Under the pieces are notes generated by a model, which was not told the origin of the DNA, made no database searches, and was given only the letters and a program-made list of their open reading frames with translations. Shown one piece after another: positions 17,776 to 28,036 of a stretch of 64,000 bases of DNA. Source of the stretch: Diaporthe sp. PMI_573 (taxonomy: Eukaryota; Ascomycota; Sordariomycetes; Diaporthales; Diaporthaceae); contig JAJTUP010000145.1 of assembly GCA_021399435.1 (NCBI GenBank), positions 1-64,000 of the forward strand. Direction: 5' to 3'. How positions within the stretch are numbered: position 1 is the first letter of the stretch; the number at the start of each line of letters is the position of its first letter. A program made the translations under genes and the position numbers.

Positions 17776-19093
17776 GTGGAGATTGTATTGTGTCGTTGAA
17801 GGCAGAGGGATGACTTCCAAGGTTGGCTATACTGGCGTATCTCTTCTGAATCTGTCGATGTATATATACAACAGCCAACGACATGGTTTAAAGCTCAGTC
17901 GAAGCTGCAAAGTCCTCCTCTTGAAACATGAACTTGGTTATCATGTTGCTTATCTGAACCTTGAACAATGCTACGACTTGGGGTGGGGTTCTCGTATCGA
18001 GTCCTCCTTATCATGCGCCAGTGATGACCTCACCATCTACTTTTGGCAGACGACCTCATTCAAAACAGACAATGATTTAAAGATATGAATCCACTTTAGT
18101 CCCAGAAACAGCTGTCTGAGAACTGGAACAAGCACACGAACTCTCGTTTTTTGGAGCCCCTCCGTCTCCCGCGCCATGGGCGAGAACAGCCCGCCACACA
18201 ACAATATCCAAGAGACCGCATCACCTCGCTCGGCAACAATCATGTTTACATGGTCTGCCGCGTCGCGGATCAAAGTAAGTCGCCTTCTGAGAACGAGTGA
18301 ACGAAGATGAAGAGCAGCTGAAGAGACAATAGGGGTGTCTGGGGGCCAGAATGAAGGTTCAATCTGTCAGTCAAAAGTCCAACCTGAGGCAGCAGGACGC
18401 GGATAATCAGTGTGGCTAACAATCAAGCTCGAACTTGACAATTCTCAATCAAGTTCGACTTCTCGTCAAGTCAAGTTCTCAAGTCAAGTTGAAGAGTTGT
18501 CGTCAATCAATCAAGTTAAAGGAGTGTCAAGTTGTCAAGTACTTGATGCCAATAATTACTTATGTAGGGAGTCTAGGAGAGGATACCCTAGATATCGCTA
18601 ATTAGCCAATTACATCGCTTAGAACTAATTATCTAAGCTGCGCAAACTCTAAACTGGGGAGCAGCCGCCTCACCGGCTTGCTAGGAAGGCCTCCCGTTAG
18701 GAATAGGAAAAGGAGTGCTCTGTATCAGGACGCCTACAGGCAGAGAGGGTCATGTGCTCGGAGGGAATGGCCATGCGTCTACAACTTGCTCTCCTCCGTG
18801 CGATCCACTAACAAGGCCACAGCAATTTTACCTGTATGCAAGATATGTCTACCCGGTCCTGAGCACATCATTATGATCAATCAATCCTTGACACGGGCCT
18901 CCAATGTAGAGGCTCGGGCGAAAGCCTAAAATGTGATAAGTTGCAACACAACCAAAGCTAACTCTCATCACCTGATTCTTGGGCAGGGATCATGGGGGGG
19001 AGACGTCGCCTCGTCTCCTCAAATACTTCTCACTACGTCATCTTGACACAAGACATGTTTTCACATTCTACCTCCGATTGTGAACAGTTATAA
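17776..19093. other. Non-coding stretch with a TCAAGTT-rich patch
   Basis: I see no coding signature. The only structure is the repeat patch at 18418-18548, listed separately. Confidence 0.5.
18418..18548. repeat. Cluster of TCAAGTT/TCAAG repeats
   Basis: About a dozen irregularly spaced copies of TCAAGTT or its shorter core (and some complements) occur in 130 bp. It could be the subterminal motif array of a lost transposon end or simple-sequence expansion. Confidence 0.6.
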
Positions 19094-19855
19094 CGTCAAA
19101 ATGACAACAACACCCGTCGGTTCGATTTCCTCTGTTATCGTGTAGGCGTCAAGTTCGATGAGTCCTACGATATCCCCCTTCGCATCGTCAGGGCAGGAGA
19201 CCATTCAGACGAGGAGAAAACCGAGGACAAACCGTTGTGGAATGCGGCGATGAATACCATTATGGAGCATAGCGAGGCGACATGCCTCCGACGTGCCAGT
19301 CCGGCCTCGTGCGCGTGTGGGTTACTAGCAACGGCCACCGAATACCTACCACCGATGCCGTTCCTTGATGCTCCGAAACCTCACGTTGTGGCGATCGTGG
19401 ACCTGTTCTGCGGGAACCTGAAATGTCGGACGCGGACACGCCAGAGCATGCTGCAAGTCATGTCGCGGAACCGCTCGCCAGATGGCGGCCTTCGTGGCCC
19501 GGACCCAGGACTCTTCGCAGAACTTATGTCGTGTAGAGTATGCAAGAAAAGGGAGGGGCTGAGGGAATGCGGGGTCTGTCACGTCGCGGGGTATTGTGGG
19601 CAAGAGCACCAAGAGGAGGACTGGCCAAACCACAAGGCAGAGTGTACGCCGTGGCCGACGTTGACATTCGATGCAAGGCGCCCCCTGGACGAGGCGGACG
19701 CTGACTCCGACACCAAAGTGACCTACAGCGCCGTCTTCAATGTCGCGGGACCTGGCGAGCCGCCGCGGTTCAGGGAGATTAGTCGAGAGGAGGTCGTGAG
19801 ACGTTTATTGATGGGAGCAGCTGGAATGGAAGAGCTGGAAGTCGAGATGAAGTAA
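19094..19855 (+). CDS. MYND zinc-finger protein (5' end uncertain)
   Basis: The frame is open from 19094 (after a TAA) to 19855, with the first ATG at 19253 or a TTG at 19235. Residues before this (about 19112-19234) read like protein, so an upstream exon probably supplies the start. A MYND finger lies at about 19531-19650 with the pattern CRVCKKREGLRECGVCHVAGYCGQEHQ..DW..HKAEC: paired Cys, Cys pair, then His and Cys. MYND fingers bind proline-rich partner peptides and often accompany SET domains, but no SET domain is present. An N-terminal region has several Cys residues. The C-terminal third is acidic. No strongly coupled neighbour is visible. Confidence 0.7.
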   Translation, partial: RQNDNNTRRFDFLCYRVGVKFDESYDIPLRIVRAGDHSDEEKTEDKPLWNAAMNTIMEHSEATCLRRASPASCACGLLATATEYLPPMPFLDAPKPHVVAIVDLFCGNLKCRTRTRQSMLQVMSRNRSPDGGLRGPDPGLFAELMSCRVCKKREGLRECGVCHVAGYCGQEHQEEDWPNHKAECTPWPTLTFDARRPLDEADADSDTKVTYSAVFNVAGPGEPPRFREISREEVVRRLLMGAAGMEELEVEMK

Positions 19856-20912
19856 AATGAGTTCAGAAAGCGAGCGCAGGTCCGCGCACAGATTGTTTGG
19901 AAGAAATTGTGAACTTCCCATAAAGTTTCCAACAAAGTGGGACCCTTACGCTGACGAGGGCAACGGCAAGTGACCTATCACCCCATCAGCAGGGAGGTCC
20001 CCGGCAGGGCCACTCGATCACATATCATGCCCGCTGCCGTAGATGCGCGTGACAGATCGGCACAACAGAGTTCCCGGGGGCTATTGTGTGTTGGTAGGCC
20101 GCTTGGGAATAGGTGATGAGGAGACCGTGGCTGTACCATGGCACTCTGGCAAGAAAGAACAAGAGATATTCTGGCAACACTAGAGGACTCCAGCTAACCA
20201 AAGGCGCTGCTGGATTGTCATAGATCACGCCGAACGTCATGGGCAGAAAGCAGAGGATCTACCCACTGAGACGGCCGCTGGCCCGACTCCTTCCCAAGAC
20301 ACCGACCACACCACCAATTCGATGTCCTCCTATCGTTGTGACACCGAGTCTTAAGCGGCACGGTCCCAGACCAGGGACCGCTTACCGCATCCGCAGGAAA
20401 CATACGAGACCAGTCCCTACCGAGAAAGATGCGCGGGTCGGCCAACCAGCACGGCCAGCAGCTCCCTCAATCTTTCCGATAGTGGGTACTCCAGCCTCTC
20501 CGCTATTCCAAGAGCGAAAGAAGTCGTTGCATGAGGTCCTGAAGGCGAGGCTCCTTTCAGAATAACAAATGGTATCGAGTTCATAGCCGACAATCTTTCA
20601 CTGCAGATTTGGTTCACCGAGAATTGTTGTACTTTTAGCTCCCGATCTGGACAGCAGCAAGCAGGCAGGCAGGCAGGTGTCTCACCCACCTTCTCCAGCT
20701 TCAAGATGAGCGCCATGTGCCTACGGCAATAGCGTTACTGCTTTGCACGAGTAGTGAAGTGGCCCTTTTCCGCGATAATAAATCAGCTTGAAAGCACCTT
20801 CGTCAGTCACCACACATGTAGCATTTCACTCCCGGCATGCATTCGTCTACTTAAACTTGAAATACTGGCCGCCCACGAGACATCGCTTCCGTCCCAGCGC
20901 TGCTGCCACAAC
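19856..20912. other. No supported gene
   Basis: Only overlapping short frames. A small GGCA microsatellite lies near 20657-20672. The last 150 bp are presumably the promoter of the BRCT gene. Confidence 0.45.
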
Positions 20913-21779
20913 ATGCCTGCGGACGCCTCCCTGGCGAGCAAAGAGACCTTCTATTCTCAGCTTCGCTGGCTGGATGCGACTTCTGGCAGCGAGGACGAGA
21001 TCCCCCAACAAGATCGCAACTTACGTGACAAGACCCGAAAATTCTTCAAAAAGGCACTGGCCAAAGACAAAACCACGGCCGCCAGTCGTGAGCCTACCGC
21101 GGACTGGAGTCCTCAAATTGGCCTGACGGCAGCAGGTGAGGGCATGACAGGACTGTCAAGACGGTCCAAGACGGCCCCGACGCCACTCAACTTTACTACT
21201 GTCATCAAAGCCACACTTGACCCTGACCAGAGCAAGCAGGCCACGCACTTCTCGGGCAGCACTTCATTTATCCAAGACACGCCCCGTCCGTCGGCCGTGG
21301 CTAAGCTGAGACGAAGGGCAACCAATCCGTCATCGCTTTCCTCAACGCACGCGTCATCCTTCCAGCGGGTTCCAGACAGCAGCATGGGATCTCACAAGCG
21401 CAAGCGCAAGCCCGAAGCAGTGGTGCCTCTTCAAGATCAGATTCTCAGAGGCTTGCGATTCTTCTACATCCGGGAAGATCGCAAAGGCCTGCGGAGGCTT
21501 CGCATGGAGCAAGCTGAGAAGTACGGTGCCCAAGTTACCTCTGTGCTTGCAGATGCAACGCACGTCATCGTCGATGACGACCTGACCTTTGAGCATATCA
21601 AGGACATAGTGGCCTCAGTGATTGATCAAGGCCAGCCGCCCTGGGTAGTTCGAACACACTGGCCTCTGGACAGCATTACAGAGAAGCGACTCGTACCGAC
21701 CACGTCGTCATGGTATCGAGTCATCCCAGACTCGTCAATACCCTCCACATCCACTGCCCAGCAACCCCCAAAAGACTAG
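20913..21779 (+). CDS. BRCT-domain protein resembling the N-terminus of a fungal family X DNA polymerase
   Basis: 288 residues from the ATG at 20913. The first ~25 residues (KETFYSQLRWLDATSGSEDE) and a basic cluster SHKRKRKPE at about 165 precede a BRCT domain at about 180-265, with ILRGLRFFYI, THVIVDDDLTFEHIK and PWVVRTHWPLDSI. In fungal Pol IV/lambda the same order (acidic leader, basic stretch, BRCT) is followed by about 350 residues of polymerase. Here the frame stops at PPKD with no polymerase domain after it. It is either a truncated copy or a stand-alone BRCT protein; the untruncated gene would act in end joining. The family assignment comes from the arrangement and motifs and was not tested by search. 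Confidence 0.65.
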   Translation: MPADASLASKETFYSQLRWLDATSGSEDEIPQQDRNLRDKTRKFFKKALAKDKTTAASREPTADWSPQIGLTAAGEGMTGLSRRSKTAPTPLNFTTVIKATLDPDQSKQATHFSGSTSFIQDTPRPSAVAKLRRRATNPSSLSSTHASSFQRVPDSSMGSHKRKRKPEAVVPLQDQILRGLRFFYIREDRKGLRRLRMEQAEKYGAQVTSVLADATHVIVDDDLTFEHIKDIVASVIDQGQPPWVVRTHWPLDSITEKRLVPTTSSWYRVIPDSSIPSTSTAQQPPKD

Positions 21780-21879
21780 TTAGAGGTCAAAGCCGCCCGA
21801 ATTAATTTGATGTGGTGGTGGTTCAGGATGATTGAATCAAGTTTGTGGAGGCTGCCCGATTACTTACATGTTCTGTGCC

Positions 21880-22400
21880 TTCCTTGAGCCAAAACTGCGA
21901 TCCCTAAATATCTTTTGTTCTTGTGATCCGTAATGACCTTTACCGGGGACGGTGCCCCTTCTAGCTCTGGACGCCATTCCTCAAAACAGCGTATGAATGC
22001 AAGCAACTCTTTATGTTAGATCTCGTAGTTGCATTCAGTGACAGAGTGTATCTTAGAGAAGAACGCAACAGGTCGCAGGATGCCGTCGTCTCCATATTGA
22101 GACAGCACCCCAGCAAAAAAAGATCAGAGGCTTCCGTTCCCGCCATTACATCTCTCTCCCAGTCGAAGGATGCCAACACAGGGGCTTGGGTAAACGCGGT
22201 CTTCAGGTTGTTGAAAGCTTCCTCATAGGCTGTATCGAAAATTAACGGGACTCCTTTCTTGGCCAGGCGGACGAGTGGCGACACCACTCCGGAAAAGTTC
22301 CGGATAAACCGTCGGTAGAAGCTGCCAAGCCCGATGAAGGCTTGCACATCAGTCAAGCCGGTTGGTGTTTTCCAGTTGACAATCTAATCTGGAATGGATG
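21880..22400 (-). pseudogene. Ty3/Gypsy pol scrap (end of RT, start of RNase H)
   Basis: The minus strand reads TDVQAFIGLGSFYRRFIRNF, the thumb motif of Gypsy RT, then VPLIFDTAYEEAFNNLK, and after frameshifts RNase H residues including VITDHKN near 21930. It is unrelated in sequence to the intact Gypsy at 3577-12468. No LTRs remain. Confidence 0.8.
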
Positions 22401-22436
22401 CAGACAGCTTCGAGTAAAACATCTGAGGTCAAACTT

Positions 22437-23125
22437 CTAGTTATCCATTCCATAAGAGTACAAGCGTGGGAGGGGCTCCTGCCTAAATGCTGGTCGATTA
22501 GGCGCGTCGATTTCAATGGCATCTGACTCTTCGTACGGAGCTCCGGGAGTCGTGATAATATTGTCTTGCCGGAGCTTCACCGCTAGGTCGTAGTTATCCC
22601 TATCTTTTTGGGTAAGGAATTGTCTCGGTGATGACCGTACGGCGTTCTTCCTTGGTCTTCCTCTCTTTCTGAGCTGAGCTGGTTCTGGCCTAGGTGGTTC
22701 CGGGGGATCGTCACTATCTGGTTGTACGATCTCGTTGGACCGGTAGTAAGGTTTGACGTGGGTTGCACGAAACTGTGTTGGGCCGTTGACCATGTCAACA
22801 GTTATCGTGTACCCATCGATTCCTTTGATTTCGTACGGTCCAGACCACCCTTTGTTTTCTCTCCTGACCATGACCTCGCTTCTAAGCGGGAGGGATAGCA
22901 CTTCGTGCGTATTTGGGCCATTTCTTGTGTTGATCGCGCGGTTGATGTCAACTTCCACACGAATAGACTTTAGCATTCTCATGGCTTTCTGGACAGCCTC
23001 AGCTCTTTGTACGATGTTTGGTGAGGGTGGAGAGTCATTGTTGATTCTTGGATATGCTCCAAAAACCAAAAGTGTGGGTACGATTCCATTTGGGCCTGCT
23101 GTGTCGTTCAGAGCCTTTGACTGCC
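22437..23125 (-). pseudogene. pol: Copia integrase C-terminal part and linker to RT
   Basis: It continues the 23035-24837 frame after a one-base shift near 23125. It contains the ALNDTAGPNGIVPTLLVFG block of Copia integrase C-termini, a long charged linker (RRENKGWSGPYEI, then a Pro-rich stretch and RKRGRPRKN), and the beginning of the RT linker, where it is cut off at 22437. Confidence 0.8.
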
Positions 23126-24837
23126 ATTTGGAGCACCGTCTCTTCATCCGTACAATGGCCGATTTCAGCCATCAGAATGTTGTACGCTCTTCTTAGCGGT
23201 GCATGGGATCTTTCTACCTTCCCCACAGCCCAGTGTGCTTCCACTGGCATCTCTTCGCACGAGATACCCATGATCTTTGCACTATTCCGGAACTCTTCTG
23301 AGGCAAAGTTGGTTCCTGGGTCATGTACGATGTGGTCAGGTGGGCCGGTATATGTGTATATCCAACATCGACATAGTGCGTTCCATGTGTCCCGTGCGGA
23401 TAATGATTTGAGGAAAGTTGCGGCTTGGAAGCTTGTGTCTGCATCTATCACATGTAGTGCATTTCGGCTGTCTAATCGTACGACGTCGATAACTATCTCG
23501 TAGTTGAAGTGGCTTTCGTCCTTGATTGAGAACTTAAACCTCTTTGGAGCCGGGTCGTGCGACTGGCAATGATGGCAGAATTTCTGAATCTTCTCCAGCA
23601 CGGACTCTTCGACGTCTGCATGTCCCGCACTTTTCAAGAGTCGATAAAGACGTTCCGTACGGGGGTGTCCAAATCTTTGGTGGAGTCTCCTCAGTTGTGC
23701 TTCTGTGAAAAATGCTCCCGCTTCCGTACGGCTAACGTTGAAGAAAGGATGTCCCCACTTTCGCACAACTGGAATAATCTTTCCATCCTTTCGTACGATC
23801 ACGTTTTGGACATTGTTGAAGTATGCCTTCAGCCTGTCGGCGTCGCGCAACGAAAAGAGGAATGGTGTTGAGGTATCCAAGATATGGTATGTAACACGTC
23901 CGAGGGGGTTGTGTATCTTGATCGTACCAATGGGTGAGATGGAAGTATGTGCGCCGAACCGTACTTGGGCCTTCCCCGGCTTCCAGGATACCTTCGTACG
24001 AGGGTTCTCACGAAGGTACGCAAGCACCTGTGGTTTTCCGACTGTAGAGAACTTCGCAGCTCCAGTATCCCACAGTTCGCCCTGATAGACCACACTATAT
24101 GGGTCTTGTAGTACGAACTGGCTTGCCTCTACTGTCTTTGGTGCTGAGAAGATGTCTTCGCCCGTCGTACGGTGATGAAAAGCTGAATCCATCAGGTATG
24201 TTGACTGCGTTTCATCTCCTGTGTCCGGATCGTCGTCGTCCGACTCTATTATCACTGGATTCTCGCCTTCATAGTCAAGTATGTATGACGTGAACTCTTC
24301 GTGTGAGATATCTTGTTCTAAGATCTCGCACGCTTGGAAGTATTGATCTCTCGCACGCTTCCTCTCCAGTTCTGAGTGATTTGTTGACCAGCAGCCTTCC
24401 TTTTTGCACACAAAGCATTTCTTGTTTGGGTTACTCGTACGTGTAAATCGGAAGGGTTGTCGACTTGGGCCCGGATTTGCCGCACGGAAAGGGATTATCT
24501 GTTTAGAGAACCTTCCCTTGTTGTAGGGCTGTTTTTGCCGGTTCTTGAAATTCAAAGTATATCGTCGGTCGACAAAGTTAATATCTGCCTGGTCGTCGTG
24601 CGAAAGGAATTGCCTTGTGGATTCTCGGTCCATAGCAACCTGAAGTGATGCGCGCAAGTCGGAGAACAGTGCTTCGCACGTTGGCTTTTGTTGTACGAGA
24701 GCTGCTTCCAGCTGTGGTACTCCTCGACATGCTCGGGTGACGGTCGTGCGTAGGGGCACTTCCCCCTGGTATCCTTCTCCCAGGGCTCGTTGTACGAGTT
24801 GGAGTCTATCTAGAAGCGTTTCCAGAGTGTCGACCAT
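23035..24837 (-). pseudogene. pol: Copia gag C-terminus, protease and integrase core
   Basis: 600 residues from an ATG that lies inside gag rather than at its true start. In order: gag helices (LETLLDRLQLVQRALGE), a CCHC-like knuckle (CFVCKKEGCWSTNH), the protease motif (LWDTGAAKFS), the integrase zinc region (HQRFGHPRTERLYRLL ... CHHCQ), and the catalytic D..D..E core (FNYEIVIDVVRL; DPGTNFASEEF; with Glu in VGKVERSH). The frame breaks around 23125. Upstream of 24837 a stop follows within a few codons, so the 5' part of gag is lost. Confidence 0.85.
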
Positions 24838-24880
24838 TGCCTTTTCTGGACTTTCTCTTCTTAATCATACGAAAGAAAGA

Positions 24881-25578
24881 GTTGTCCAATCTGCCCAGTA
24901 GACATTATGGTTGATGTTTGTGACCTTTTAGCGTCTCCCGACAAAAAAAGTCTCCTATTTGGCAGTATCGTCGAAGAGAAGAAGGCAAGAGTATCCCGGC
25001 AGCTTGGGTCGATTCCAACGGAACGAAATGGTGGCATTGCCAGCCCTGCTTCGACAAGAAAAGAGCGAAGAAATACAATTACTCTAGAGGGTCGACCGTC
25101 GACACAAATGATAGATTTCGTGATTAGCCATCAACAATGCCTATAGATTAGTCCAAGACGGAAGGTACAGCGAAAGGTTCGGTACATCAACTTATCTACT
25201 ACCCAAGTCGCTCCAGTAGGCATGGCTTCCCGAATTAGATGAAAAGAACATAATTGAGCTTGGAGAGTTTTATAAACGAATAAACGTAGTGATCGGTCTT
25301 TTGAGCCGGATAACCACAGGCTCCAAGCTAAGTGTATGATAAGCGACTTAGTCTAGATAAGCATGAACCTGAACGGATAGGTAGGACAATTGGTGCCTGC
25401 AGGAATTATGGTGGCTGTGAGTGTGGTCAATGCGGTGGGCTTACAGGGAGTATATATAGTCCAGGCATGATACCCTCCCATAAAGGGGCCTTCTCCCTTT
25501 AATATTTCCAGAAGATCACATCCTTGTCAACCAACTCTACCATTACTAATCGCATACCGAGGTGGAAACTTACGAAAT
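24881..25578. other. Intergenic, promoter region of the AAA ATPase gene
   Basis: No coding signal. A TATA-like stretch (gtatatatagtcc, about 25449-25461) lies about 120 bp before the ATG at 25579. Confidence 0.5.
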
Positions 25579-27304
25579 ATGTTTCCTGACCTATCACTCC
25601 AACTCCTACTGCCTCGAAGAGACGGCTGGAAGAAATGCTGCTACTGGCTATTCGCCGGTGCATTAAGCATTTTGCAATTCTTATATACGCAACTAGATGT
25701 TTGCGTTACCGCTATCCTCTCATCATCAACACCACTGGTTTCTTATTTATCCAGATTGAACCAGGAGGTTCCACCTTGGGAGACTAAAAACCCTTCTATG
25801 GATAATCGCGAACACCTTCAGAGGCTCATTCAAAACGCTTCCCAACCCCCACTGAAGCAGATATTTTTGTCAGTTGGCAAAGATGTCTTAATTGCTGCTT
25901 TCAGTATTACTGCTGGCCTGCTGGCAGCTAAAGTCTCGAGTTGGGCCGAGTCTGGCCAAAGATTGACTCCCGTTATTGGAACATCGATGTCGTCTGTAAT
26001 ATACCCGCATATGGAAAGAATCGTTGATCACCTAGCAAAATCTTTCTTACCAGTTCAGATGGACGAGATGTGAAGCCCTATTTGCTGAGATTGTTAGGGG
26101 GTCAGAAGCCATTCTACCTAAGCTTTCAAGGCACATTCAGGAGGCTGTGGCCAGAATTGATAACGAGGTCAGGGATGCGCTTGAATGGAGAACACAAAAG
26201 GAAAGGTCTTCCATTCTTTCTGTCCAGGAGATATACGATAGGCTTCTCTTTAGGCAAGCGTTCTGGCTTGGACAACACCGGCGGTGCATCGATTATTCCA
26301 AGACATGCCACAGAGATAGTCTGGATCTACTTTTTAGCACACAGCCACCGCTCGCTAAGCAGTATCTCAGAGAAATAGTCAGCTCGATCATGGCAGCATC
26401 AATCCGGGGGCCGGTTTGTGGATGCCGTCCGCAATTCTTGGTCTATGGCGCACCTGGGACCGGAAAGACTACGACTATCGAGGCACTCTCAAAGGCACTC
26501 GGCGCCCCACTGATCAAATTAGATTTTGAGAGCCTAGAAGCAGACGACCTTTCAGGTGTGAGGCGCACATGGTCTGCCCCCTGCCTGCCAGGAGAGACCA
26601 AAGGTCTTCGAGTCAAAGGGGCTATCAGAGACGGTGTCCGTGATAGTGGTGTCCGAAACCCAATTGTGTTGATCGACGAGTTTAGGGGGCGAGATCTGCT
26701 TCGCAACACCTGGAAAGAAATCGCCTATAAGAAGTTGTTCAACCAAAACCACCACCTAGCTAATGAGCAAGGCTTGGAAGACCTTTCTCACGTCATATTC
26801 ATTCTGCTCACCAATGATAGTCGGCGGGATTTAAGCCCTGCGATACGAAGCCGATTCATTGAGTGCGACTGGCCGGATCTAGATGATGAAACGCTTACCA
26901 AGGTTCTGAGCTCATGCCTGTCGGAGACAATTTCAGAATTACAAAATTCGCTGGAGCAGAAGCTACAAGAAGGGGAGAACACGAAGGAAAAGCACGAGGC
27001 TGCTGTCAGGGCCTTATCAGAAGCTCAAACGACTACAAAGAAGCACTCTGGCTTCATCTTGAAATGTAATTCGGACCCAGGAGCAAGAACGATACGAGCT
27101 GTTGTCAAACAAGTCATCGACTGTGTTTTCATCGCGGGCCTAAAGGGAATATGGTCGGATGATACGTGCGATTCACTACCGGATGAACATGTTAAAGATA
27201 TGATTCGCAGATTGAGTGCTGAGCTAAAAAGGCAAGATATCTCAGATATCAATTCATCTTCGGGTGAAAGCGATAGCAGTGAGGATGCAGAAGAGGAGGC
27301 ATGA
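25579..27304 (+). CDS. Membrane-anchored AAA+ ATPase with a Lon-like core, no protease domain
   Basis: I read two exons, 25579-25995 and 26054-27304, joined across a 58-nt intron (GTAATA ... CCAG). This restores one frame of 555 residues. Without splicing the first frame ends at a TGA at 26071. The N-terminal part has two hydrophobic segments (about residues 20-45 and 100-120), suggesting membrane anchoring. The AAA+ module starts near 215: Walker A GAPGTGKTT, then LSGVRRTWSAPCLPGETKGL, which resembles the GHRRTY..AMPG loop of Lon proteases, Walker B IVLIDEF, and the arginine-finger region AIRSRF. A coiled-coil-like stretch (QNSLEQKLQEGENTKEKHE) and an acidic Ser-rich tail follow. The Lon N-domain and Ser-Lys protease are absent. 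The function is unknown. Confidence 0.75.
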
Positions 27305-28036
27305 GTGATTAGGTGGTTTCCTTTGCATTCGATACTTTCCGGTTTATAAATACACATTTCTAGGCGATACTGGTGTGAAGCAAAAGCGGAACCACCACAA
27401 AAATGAGTGACTATTAACAATTCCAAGTGTCTATTAAAGAGGAAAAAGGGGCGAGCTTAGAGGGCATCCGAAGCATATATGTAAACGTTGCATGAATGCC
27501 ACCTTTATTTCCACAACTGGCCATCTCCTAGCCCTCTATTAGGTTCTTCCAGGCAGTATCGCAGAGAAATAGTGCAAGGCTGCTTCCATTATCAAAGACA
27601 ATGCGTTTTAAGCACATTTCTGAATGTCGGCTGGTTTCTGCGTCGGGATCGATCTAGCGCGACAAATTTCCAGATGCCCTAACTGCGGGTGAGAAATACA
27701 GCATATCTTTGTAAAGTGTCTCGATACTTGAAATACGCCGCCTGACTGCGCACACGGGGCCCGAGGGGGCCCCCTCTTGACGTCGGTTCTAGAGAATTCA
27801 GAGCCTTCTATTCCCTCGCTTTTTTCGTGTGACGTGATAATTCTTGAGCAAGAACCACAGAGAGGGTGAGTAGCCTTTGTTCTAAATGATCTCACTCCAC
27901 AATTTTCCGTTCATAAAGAGCCGGCATATCAACAACTCGGCTAGGAGCAGGACAAAACATGCAGCAGAGGCTGCTACTTTGGTTGTGAAGATGCAAAGCG
28001 GGATGAAGACTAGAAAGTGGCTACAATTAACATTTC
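27305..28036. other. Mostly non-coding; possible LINE remnant
   Basis: Around 27650-27720 the plus strand reads CPNCG, a stop, then EIQHIFVKCLDT, with Cys/His spacing like the zinc motif at the C-terminus of Tad-type LINE reverse transcriptases. It is too short and interrupted to be firm. The remainder shows nothing. Confidence 0.3.

Larger units (their letters stand above)
22437..24880 (-). mobile_element. Ty1/Copia fragment: late gag, protease, integrase, start of RT linker
   Basis: The minus-strand order is gag C-terminal part with zinc knuckle, protease, integrase and linker, with no LTRs. It ends just where RT should begin. It is related to but not identical with the Copia element at 13177-16365 (compare LTQKDRDNYDLAVKLR here with the start of RT there). 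It has the same dense TCGTACGA-type motifs. Confidence 0.85.

Noticed and set aside
16433..17884. Whole 483-codon frame as an intact hAT transposase
   Set aside because: The first ~35 residues are unrelated flank, the zinc finger is missing and the C-terminus continues in another frame.
22400..24900. LTRs for the minus-strand Copia fragment
   Set aside because: Neither edge has TG...CA ends, a direct repeat or similarity to 13177-13744.
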